DNA of 64,000 nt, taken from the NCBI GenBank assembly GCA_947396885.1, contig OX377204.1, forward strand, positions 40,075,975 through 40,139,974, written 5' to 3'. How positions within the stretch are numbered: position 1 is the stretch's first letter; each line of letters begins with the position of its first letter. The position numbers and the translations under genes are program-made. Under the pieces are notes generated by a model that ran no database searches, was not told the DNA's origin, and saw only the letters and a list, made by a program, of their open reading frames with translations. This document shows, in pieces, positions 56,524 through 64,000 of this stretch. The stretch is from Heligmosomoides polygyrus polygyrus (Eukaryota > Nematoda > Chromadorea > Rhabditida > Heligmosomidae).

Positions 56524-56632
56524 ATGTTCAGCGGAACAGCAGTGGACGGGCCAGAATATCATTCAGGAACGAAATATGTGTTCCACGCGAGTATTTCTTC
56601 CGTTTATGTCAGCAAAAAATCAGAGACGTTAG
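56524..56632 (+). CDS. Candidate first exon, unknown protein
   Basis: After gagcttag (AG at 56516-56517), ATG 56524 starts MFSGTAVDGPEYHSGTKYVF and continues to a possible donor ttag|gttgtc at 56633 (phase 1), or on to a stop at 56734. The GTKYVFH stretch is reminiscent of GTKxxFH in FKBP/AIP-type domains, but that is a weak hint. The CR1 remnant begins about 150 bp downstream. Confidence 0.25.
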
Positions 56633-56789
56633 GTTGTCTAGTGATAAGCAACATTAGTTTTAAGTTTCCAAAGATCTATCTCTCCATTAATAGGAACTTT
56701 ACCGTTATGCTTCCAAAATTTGCTTTTGTTGTATGATCTCGTACGCAACAAGCAAGGGGCGCTAATAACTTTTGGAGCGGTGACGATCA

Positions 56790-58930
56790 TATGTACTATG
56801 GTAAAATAAGAGATCACTTAGTTAACATTGACTGGGTTGGAACACTGTGCGCGTTACAATCTGTCGATGAAATGTATGAAACTCTGATTATCATTCTTTA
56901 TCACGTTATTGATCTCTAAATCCCAGCAGAAAAACAGGTTCTGACCTAATGATATACCCAAACTATCCCACAAGAATGAAAACACGACAGATGAGTTCAT
57001 GGAACAGAGCATCTCCATCCGGCAACGCCGAAGATTGGGCTATTTATCAGACCTTCAACAATGGACAGAGCCCTTAACCGTTCCGACCTTTACCTAGAAA
57101 AGAAAAGTATTTTCTCCAGAGATAAATCCGCTTTCTATAGATACATCAGAGTCCGCTCTGAAAATAATAATTACATTCCATGCTTAAGAAAAGAGAATGA
57201 TGTATGCATTTCGTCAACAAGTGATAAAGCAAATCTTCTTGCAAGAGAATTCGAGAAGGTTTTCAATAACACTTCGAACTCTATCGCTGTCCTATCACTT
57301 TCTGAGGAAAACACCTTATCTTATTTCCAGCACCTCACCTTGTTTTCAAATGAGTCCGACTCTTTGGTTTAGTAAAGAAGAAGTCTTTGAAATCCTAAGC
57401 AAATGGCCAAGATCTTATTCTACTTCTCCGGACTTCATACCATTGCTCTTAATAATAAAAAATGTAGCAGGTTGTATGCCTATCCTTTGGAACTGATTTT
57501 TAATCTAAGTTACATGAGAGCAGAAGTGCCTCGTAGATGAAAGCATGCATTTATCACTCCGATTCCGAAAAGGGCCCATTTCAATGACTCAAAAAATTAT
57601 CGGCCAATAAGTATAACGTCAATCTTCGCGAGAGCGTTCGAAAAGATTGTTAAGAAACACATTCTAGCCCATACTGAAGACCGTAATATCATTTCAAAGG
57701 ACCAGTTCGGTTTTGTGAAACGGCGTTCGGTAGAAACCTCAGTTCTTAGCTCTCTAAACGGCTAGTCAAATATATGGATAGGAGAGAGCGTACAGATGTA
57801 ATCTTTTTTGACTTTTCCAAAACGTTCGACAAAGTTCCGATCAATAAGTTGCTATACATGATGGAAAGAATTGGTATTCATCCAAGGATAGTGTCCTGGA
57901 CTAAATGTTTTCTTTCCGGAAGAACATACCAAGTTAGGATAGAGACAGTGTTCTCATCACCAGCCTAGGTGTCAGCTGCATGCTGCATGCTGACGATGTG
58001 AAAGTTTATACTGAAGTGGACAGAGAAAAGCCTTCTCATGAAATCCAAGCCGCAATTAATTTCATTGAGAAATGGGCTACAACTTGGGAGCTTCCTTTGG
58101 CCGCAGAAAAATCGCATTATCTTGTCATTGAGACAAAACATCATAACAATTCACCAAATTATAAGCTCAAGGACACAGATTTAAGGCGCATAGAAAACGC
58201 CCTTATTTGGGTTCCCATATATCTAGTGATATAAGCTTCGATTCTCATTATAAGGCATTGTTAAAAAGGCGAATTATCGTATTTACAACTTGTTCAAACA
58301 GTTCAAGACCAATGATTTGCACTTCTTCGTGCATATAAAACGTATGTTAGGCCTGTTTTAGAGAGCGGTACTTCAGCGTTCAATCCATTCAAAAAGAAAG
58401 ACATTGCTCTTCTGGAAAGCGTCCAGAACAACTTCACCCGAAAATTATTTTTTAAGATGTTTAGGATCTAACTATGACAACATACCTAGAGGTCCAGACA
58501 GGGCCAAACAGCTTAAGTTACTATCCCTCCGCAGTCGAACGAAGATGGTCGACATGACCATGATGTTTAAGATTCTTACAAATATAATTTCAATAGATCC
58601 CACGATATTTTTTGGTGCACCTCTGACTATGAATAGGAGAGGGAACCTAAGGCTTTACGTTCCTGTTCCAATATCGTAAGCGAGATCAAACTTCCTCACT
58701 TACAGACATCTTAAGGACTTGAACTTATTATTAGGTGAGGATGAGAATATCATAATCATGTCTGTGGGTTCGTTAAAGTCCTTAGTGGTACGTAAAAGCT
58801 ATGTTAAATGTGCTGTGTTTAATTTTATGTTTGTTGTAGTTTCTGTGACCTAGTATTTGTTTATCTGTTATTACTTATGTAATGCATGACTATGTTCGTG
58901 TCTGATAAATAAATAATAATAAATAATATG
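56790..58930 (+). mobile_element. CR1-type LINE, second copy (5'-truncated, decayed)
   Basis: The translation follows ORF2 of the element at 5905 with many stops: NIDWVGTLCALQSVDEMYET near 56826, SKEEVFEILSKWPRSYSTSP near 57371, KNYRPISITSIFARAFEKI-type sequence near 57590, and VIFFDFSKTFDKVPINK near 57796 (motif A). A reduced motif C follows (MLHADDVKVY near 57980), then ETHIRYIRPVLE-like sequence near 58340. The stretch between motifs A and C is shortened, so motif B is lost. The 3' end is an ataaataataat repeat at 58905-58925. Confidence 0.85.
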
Positions 58931-59007
58931 TAAGCGCAGCATTTCATTTTGCGAGAAAGGTCTGATTTCATAGACAAGACGAAGCCTTTCCACGTTTTTC
59001 ACTGCAG

Positions 59008-59256
59008 AATTTGTAGGAGATACTTCAAAGGAGCACAGTTCAATGAGCATGTTTCGGCGAAAGGCATGGTCGCTGTCGTCACTGGCGCCAATAGCGGGAT
59101 AGGACTGGAGACTGTAAGAGGACTGAATATAGCCAAAGCAAAGGTGTGTCATATTTTCCAGTTTTATGTTAGTTCTTTTGTTTGGGGGCTACCGTTGCTG
59201 ACTAAAAAAGGGAATCAGCTGTGGCTTTCTCTCTCTCCCTCTCTCTGTCTCTGTCG

Positions 59257-59317
<61 letters not shown>

Positions 59318-61946
59318 ATCAAGGACTGGGGCGTTCCCTTCGTCTAATATTGCCCACTGCCTGAGTTGAGGTGTGATTGCTAACTTCATAGCTAGACAGA
59401 GATGGACTTTAGTGGCAGAAGAAGGTGCGTCTAGCACTTTCTCGCTTCTTAAGCTCCTTTCTGACTATGGCATTAGCTTTATCGAACCCTAGAGCATGTC
59501 TCATATACCGTCTGTCTCACATACCTTGCTTGATCGAAATTTGTAGCGCTCGCCTGGTTCCTCAAGTCACGATGTTGGGCCACACAACCTCTTCGAGATC
59601 CGCAGCGCAGTCATTGTTCCGCGATGCTTAGCACCTCCCCATTTCGTTCTGTTAGCGCCTCCTGAGCCCAAACAGTAACAATCAAATAAGAGCCAATCTG
59701 TACTGGCCAGGTAAGGCTCAATTATGCATCCCGGTGCAGAACCATAAGGCCGCACCTCAATTTGGAAAATGAACCTCACGACGCAGTGTCAAGGCTCAGT
59801 AGTGCCACCATCGTGTTTATTGAGGCGAAAGCTCGAAAACCCATACAACATTTTTAGGCAGACGTCTTGTCGGTGCAGGCTCATTATATGGGATGATCAA
59901 ACTCAATCTAATTCAATCGCCGCTCAATCAAACTTTTATGTGGTATTGTTGCCGTACTCTTACCCTCTCATACACCAATTTTTCGTGCCTGAATGCTCTA
60001 TTTTTCAGTATGGATGATGCAAATGATTTGCGCACTGTAATGGAGAAACTGTGTGTCGAAGAAAAAACTAACTATAAAACTACCTAGAGGGCATCTTGAA
60101 GAAAGACATTCTTTCTTGGGAATTTGTGCCTTAAAAAAGGTGACTGGACTTTATCATCAAGATTCTACGCCGGCTCATAAGGCTAAAGTGGTACAGAAGT
60201 TCTGCGCTGAACAACTTTTCGGATTTCATCTCAGCCGAAGAGTTCCCCCCCCCCCCCCCGTACCCGGACCTCAATCCGATGGACTAAGAGAAGAGACTAG
60301 GATAAGAGTAAGGCCTATGCAACATCCAACACGAACACTGCTTCACTTCAAAGCGCCCTTAAGAAAGCCTGGGGAGAGATTGATGAAAACCCCCTGCGGC
60401 CGCCGTGGATGCATTCCCTGAGCGATTGAAGGCGTGTATTCGTGCTAAAGGAGGCCATTTCGAAATTTAGTCTTTTTATTGTTTTTTATATTTTTTATGT
60501 TTATTTTCTATTTTATGTGCCTGCTAAGCTAAGGACAATCACACCAAGCTAGCTGCTCTACTTGTACAGCTTTTTTTCCTACCTAGGAGTACAAAAGACT
60601 CGCAGTACGTACAGTGTCTAGTATGATAGGGTAATCTATTGCTTCCTCACTACTGGTCCTCCTTTAGTGAAACGGCTCCTCACTACTGCTACTGGTCTCC
60701 TCAATGGTCTCCCCTTAGCGGGCCATGTCTTCGGCATGCCTTCTAAATCCCCAGGCACATTGAGCGACGTCTTCGGCACGTCTACCTGAACCCCCAAACA
60801 CGTTGAGCGACGTCATTGGCACGTCTTCTGAGTCCCAGGCACGTCATGCGACGCATTCCGCACGTATTCTGAATCACCGGTCACGAAGAAGACGTCTGGA
60901 TATTTTGGGAGACTGTCAGGATGCACAAAATATGTCCACGCAACTCGCTGAAGGGGGAGGGGGGGGGGGGGGGGGGCATGCGATATTCCTCTCATCCCCC
61001 TTGCTCACTCACCATCATCCCCCTAGGTTTCACCGAGAGTCTAACGGCTGCCTTAGGAAGCCTATGAGGCGCAAAACAAAATTTCCCGGCCCGCTGAACA
61101 GCGGATGCCTCCCGACGCCACGCCCCCAGTAGGAGGCGGGTGTACTTCCTGACGCGTTGCCGGGCATTTTCCGCCATTTTCGCCTCCCGTAATTTGATCA
61201 GTATCGATTGGAGGTGATCGGTACTGCAACAACGAACTTTAGACTCGTATTGAGCGACCTCGACTACCCCCAGGGCTAAAGCTTCGGACCGCCTGGACGA
61301 CATCCACAAAAAATCGATAGTTTGATCAATATCGATTGATGGCGATCAATACTTCAAAGACGAACTTCAGATTCGTGTTCAGGGACCTCGATTACCCCAG
61401 GGCTGAAGTTTCCACGCAGGTAGAAGACGTCCGGGTATTTTCCGCTATTTTCGTGTCATAATTTCCTCCATTTTCCCCCTATTTTATGACTAATTTCTGC
61501 GGCAGCGGCGCCGATCGATAGTGTGGTTCATCGCTTAGCGCGTTATCATAGAGTATGTGATGATATGTAATATGCAGGATGAAGCCGTGAGTCATCCTCT
61601 GCAAAGGGTGGTAGTGGACAACCATGAACTACCTCGCAGTGCTATCATGTCGAGTAGAAAACTCTTATTTTCAAGCACATATGTCAGTTAAAATTTCGCG
61701 AGCCAGTTTATCAGAGGTATACATGTGGTCGCCAAACGTTATGAAACAGCATTGAATGATCTACTTTATCAAATATAGATATTGACCTACCGCTAGTTGC
61801 TGCCAGAATTTGCTGTCGACGTGCTGCTACGCCTAACGTGTTTTCCTACCAAATAGAATATTTCTACTCACTGTTTTCATTTTCAGGTGTACATGCTGTG
61901 TCGCAATGAAGAACGCGGAGCAGAGGCAAAAATTAAGCTTGCACAG
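59008..61946 (+). CDS. Short-chain dehydrogenase, retinol-dehydrogenase type; two exons seen
   Basis: Exon 59008-59143 follows tttttcactgcag and exon 61887-61946 follows ttttcattttcag; the junction is phase 0. The product reads RRYFKGAQFNEHVSAKG, then MVAVVTGANSGIG (Rossmann TGxxxGIG NAD(P)-binding motif), LETVRGLNIAKAK, and VYMLCRNEERGAEAKIKLAQ. This is the N-terminal third of an RDH11/12/13- or WWOX-like SDR; nematode dhs genes share this form. NAD(P)-dependent oxidation or reduction of a lipid-like alcohol is expected, with the substrate unknown. The first exon and all exons after 61946 were not found in the window. The 2.7-kb intron holds a CT microsatellite, a transposase remnant and repeat R1. 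Confidence 0.85.
59226..59316 (+). repeat. CT-rich microsatellite in the SDR intron
   Basis: Mixed (CT)n and (CTGT)n units run for about 90 bp. Confidence 0.95.
60110..60472 (+). pseudogene. Tc1/mariner-superfamily transposase C-terminus
   Basis: Remnants in two or three frames: LYHQDSTPAHKAKVVQKFCA near 60150, with the catalytic Asp of the (F/Y)xQDxAPxH block. A run of 15 C at 60245 has destroyed the PxSPDLNPxDY block, though PDLNPMD is readable past it. HRTLLHFKA follows, then RKAWGEI-type sequence near 60362 and a tail CIRAKGGHFEI before TAG at 60470. The pattern fits IS630-type transposases related to the fragment at 45561. Repeat R1 copy 3 begins about 45 bp further on, so R1 may be this element's 3' non-coding part. 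Confidence 0.65.
60515..61600 (+). repeat. Dispersed repeat family R1, copy 3
   Basis: Order of blocks as in copy 1: agctagctgctctacttgta at 60550, ccccttagcgggcc near 60710, repeated cgacgtcttcggcacgtcta units near 60765, tttccccctattttatgact near 61475, and catcgcttagcg near 61530. Two near-identical segments (61190-61290 and 61310-61420, gatcagtatcgattgatggc type) add a local duplication. Contains runs of 18 G at 60959-60976. Confidence 0.7.
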
Positions 61947-62049
61947 GTACCAGTTGAGGCTCTATGTAAACAAAAAGTGGTGTAATTTTATGCGGAATCT
62001 AGTTTTCATAGCTGCGGTTTCTACGGACAGTTTAAGTGACTTTTATTGA

Positions 62050-62202
62050 TTATATATCATAAGGATCAAATTCTTCGCGATCTCGAAGGTCGTCAATGCA
62101 GTTGTTTAAGTAGTCGTAGGCTTGAGCTCCGTTGTACCCAAGGGAGCTTCCGAATGATATTGACAAGCACACAGCGACAACAACTGCGTAGCATCGCCAC
62201 AT
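62050..62202 (-). CDS. Short secreted peptide precursor (50 residues, unknown)
   Basis: ATG 62202 to TAA 62052-62050. MWRCYAVVVAVCLSISFGSS is a clear signal peptide. The predicted mature part starts near LGYNGAQAY and is 28-30 residues long, acidic, with one cysteine (..NNCIDDLRDREEF..). AATAAA sits at 62047-62042, only a few nucleotides past the stop. Upstream, ctggtttcag (AG at 62282-62281) offers a leader or cis-splice site 78 nt before the ATG. It lies antisense to the SDR gene. The frame is open further upstream, so an N-terminal extension is possible. No family is recognised. Confidence 0.5.
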   Translation of the reverse strand: MWRCYAVVVAVCLSISFGSSLGYNGAQAYDYLNNCIDDLRDREEFDPYDI

Positions 62203-62385
62203 GCTTGTGGAGCGGCAGGAAGGTATCGCAGCAAAGTCGGCAATTTGCCGATAGGCGTTATCCCGAAACGAGCGAGACGCCTGAAACCAGATATGTAAAG
62301 AAAAGACGTCCAGAGTGTGCATTTAGATATCAAAATACAAACGTATTCTCCAGCTTCTCTCGTCATAAAACCTCGGCATTGTAGA

Positions 62386-62505
62386 TAGTTGTTAGTGTTT
62401 ACTTTGTGCCGTTCGAGGTTGTTATGGTGGACCTTTATTGCCAGGCCTGGCAATAAAGGTCCACCATAACAACCTCGAACGGCACAAAGTAAACACTAAC
62501 AACTA
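62386..62505. repeat. Perfect 120-bp palindrome without spacer
   Basis: The two 60-bp arms meet at 62445/62446 (ccagg|cctgg) and are exact reverse complements out to gttgttagtgtttactttgt on the left. The flanks then differ. There is no loop. Confidence 0.95.
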
Positions 62506-62745
62506 CAAACATATTGTTCCAAGAAATGTGTGTAATGTCTGAGTGCCAATTCTTGTCTTTTCAGCTTGAACTTACTATAGGGCGTTGTTCAGTGAAAGCT
62601 TGGTGTTTTAAATCTTCTTGCCACACTCCCTACTGAGCTCATCCGTGGTGTCATCTTTGTTGGTTACTGTTTGTTTATTTGGTTAATTTTGGGAACGATA
62701 GCTACGTGCTGTTATCTAATTGACGAATATGTACCTTTTCTGTGT

Positions 62746-62964
62746 TTAGCTTCTCTTGGGAATCACTTTCTGTAGCACAATCTTGCCTATGGAATAGTCA
62801 GTCAAGGAAGTTACATAAAAGATTGGATAGCTAACTTTATAGGCTCCATCAACCTCAAGGTCGAACTGTGGAATAACGATGTACGCCGTAAACCATAGGA
62901 TGGGGAGGGCGATATGATAGTAAGATTGAGGGCATGACTGACCGCTCAAAATATAGATGGTCAG
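62746..62964 (-). CDS. Terminal exon of an unidentified minus-strand gene
   Basis: After the acceptor atggtgctcag (AG at 62966-62965), 72 codons are open to TAA at 62748-62746. AATAAA follows at 62679-62674. The start LTIYILSGQSCPQSYYHIAL is followed by a hydrophobic segment (PILWFTAYIVI), and the end is KIVLQKVIPKRS. The residues look protein-like, but I know no family. Upstream exons would lie above 62966, where a SINE sits at 63080-63350. Confidence 0.35.
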   Translation of the reverse strand: MTIYILSGQSCPQSYYHIALPILWFTAYIVIPQFDLEVDGAYKVSYPIFYVTSLTDYSIGKIVLQKVIPKRS

Positions 62965-63079
62965 CTGAGCACCATAAAGAGCAGCTCATGATCTATTTCG
63001 TACTCTGTCGTAGCTTTGCATTAGGCCAACATGGGCGAAGATAAGCGGAAAATTCGCCGCGAATTTTGGCTCACTTAGC

Positions 63080-63350
63080 CGCGTGGCGCTTCGCAGCGCA
63101 GTGGGAATAGGCGCCTGAGGCGGCGTGCACCTCGTTTCGAGGTTCTTGATGCAGGACCCACCCAGGCCAACCTAGCCTTCCATCCAGCTGGTGTGAGTGA
63201 CTGGGACCAAACTCGTGCGGGAAGAATAAAACACATAAAACAGGAGTTTGGGGCAAGTACGCATTTAATTTGCCTTTGCGATACCCTGATGAAGTAGGAT
63301 GCGTGACGCATCCCGAGCAGGGATGGATCAACACCGTACCTGAAACAGTC
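63080..63350 (+). mobile_element. SINE copy (diverged, with tRNA-like head)
   Basis: The head gcgtggcgcttcgcagcgca resembles an A-box region, and cgaggttcttgatgcagg stands where the B box is expected. The body contains acccaggccaacctagcctt, agtgactgggaccaaactcg, gggaagaataaaac and gcgtgacgcatcccgagcag, in SINE order. Confidence 0.7.
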
Positions 63351-63769
63351 CATTTTTTAAGTGTGTAAAGTGATTTTCCAACGTGCCATGCATTCTACCG
63401 TCACTGGATATTGTGTTTTCACACTGAATGGCTCTTTGGGCAGTACAGAGACTTACGGTGGCCAGCCGGTACAAAAGCCGTTGTTTTATATTCCCAGGAC
63501 ACGTGCGGAGCTAATTCGCCGAATCCAGGAAAACTGAAGCCTAGGTTAGGCTACACTCATTTTACATATGTGGCTTCTTAAGTCAGTTGCTCTTTTAAAA
63601 TAGCCTTCTGTTTTTTGTCCCGTTAAAATGTGCCCAGCTTAATTTGAAGTATGTCCAAGCAGTTTTAGGTGTCCAGTTCAAATTGTTAACGAAATTAGTA
63701 TGTTTCTAAGGTAAAGCAAAAAATGTGAGTACGAAACTGTTGCGAGCATTGCCTTCAAAGAACAGCTAA

Positions 63770-63979
63770 AAATGTGGTGAATCATGGGTTATTGTGGTGG
63801 TTAATGAACCAGCTGTTCTATCTGAGATTGAGACTTCTGTCCTTATAAGTGCCTTCCTAGATGAGCTTAGAAATCCTTCTGAAAACGTCCCGCTGAAGCG
63901 TTCCCTTTGCGACACCATTTACAACTCTAATGTGGCATTCAGACCGTACGCTTTGCTTCTATTTTGGGAGCGCTCATGA
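63770..63979 (+). other. Protein-like open frame at the window end
   Basis: An open frame of about 70 codons (..SEIETSVLISAFLDELRNP.. and ..RSLCDTIYNSNVAF..) ends in TGA at 63977-63979. Composition is plausible for an exon, but there is no good acceptor before it and no family match. Confidence 0.25.
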
Positions 63980-64000
63980 TGCAGTTTGTAGCGGGCAGAT

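Noticed and set aside
62046..62384. Plus-strand 112-codon frame at 62046-62384
   Set aside because: Opposite strand has a signal peptide, a splice acceptor and a poly(A) signal; the plus frame has none of these.

Overview
This window is eukaryotic and most likely from a strongylid nematode of the hookworm type (Ancylostoma/Necator-like). The genes are split into exons of about 60-170 bp with GT..AG introns whose acceptors look like TTTTCAG. Two genes are packed head to tail with a short gap in nematode operon style, with trans-splice-like acceptors 7-10 nt before start codons. RTE-clade LINEs, CR1-type LINEs, mariner elements and many inverted-repeat elements fill the space between exons. The species cannot be decided from the sequence alone. 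All gene models below are hand-spliced from conserved protein blocks and splice-phase agreement; no transcript or database was consulted.

Layout. 1-3466: an unknown open frame split by a nearly full-length RTE LINE (copy A) with a 12-bp target duplication. 4400-5900: tandem repeats and a GC-rich hairpin. 5905-10130: an almost intact CR1-type LINE on the minus strand. 10185-12992: nine exons of a CWF19L1 (Cwf19/Drn1-type splicing factor) gene on the minus strand, with both ends missing. 13138-16160: RTE copy C carrying a perfectly flanked tRNA-derived SINE. 16740-21650: repeat field holding an inverted-repeat element into which RTE copy B inserted. 22108-23465: a mariner element inside a (TTTA)n tract. 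24311-25070: a second, older mariner-type fossil. 25251-25448: last exon of an unidentified plus-strand gene. 25832-33884: complete seven-exon GPATCH11 gene (minus strand), whose 5.5-kb last intron holds nested hAT-like, RTE, SINE and foldback elements. 34399-36586: THRAP3/BCLAF1-like gene on the same strand immediately upstream, probably with an RS-rich first exon at 40970-41109. 39300-50110: mobile-element territory, including PIF/Harbinger-like MITEs, one with tRNA-like arms, and an RTE copy with a triplicated catalytic motif. 51557-51642: first exon of a small membrane protein. 52720-58930: more RTE, foldback, SINE and CR1 debris. 59008-61946: two exons of a retinol-dehydrogenase-type SDR gene. 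62050-62964: two minus-strand open frames with poly(A) signals, one a short secreted peptide, separated by a 120-bp perfect palindrome.

How it fits together. The three best host genes (CWF19L1, GPATCH11, THRAP3/BCLAF1-like) all belong to families tied to pre-mRNA splicing or nuclear RNA handling, and the last two look like one operon. Most other sequence is layered transposon insertion, where target duplications and phase-conserving breaks allow the order of several insertions to be read.
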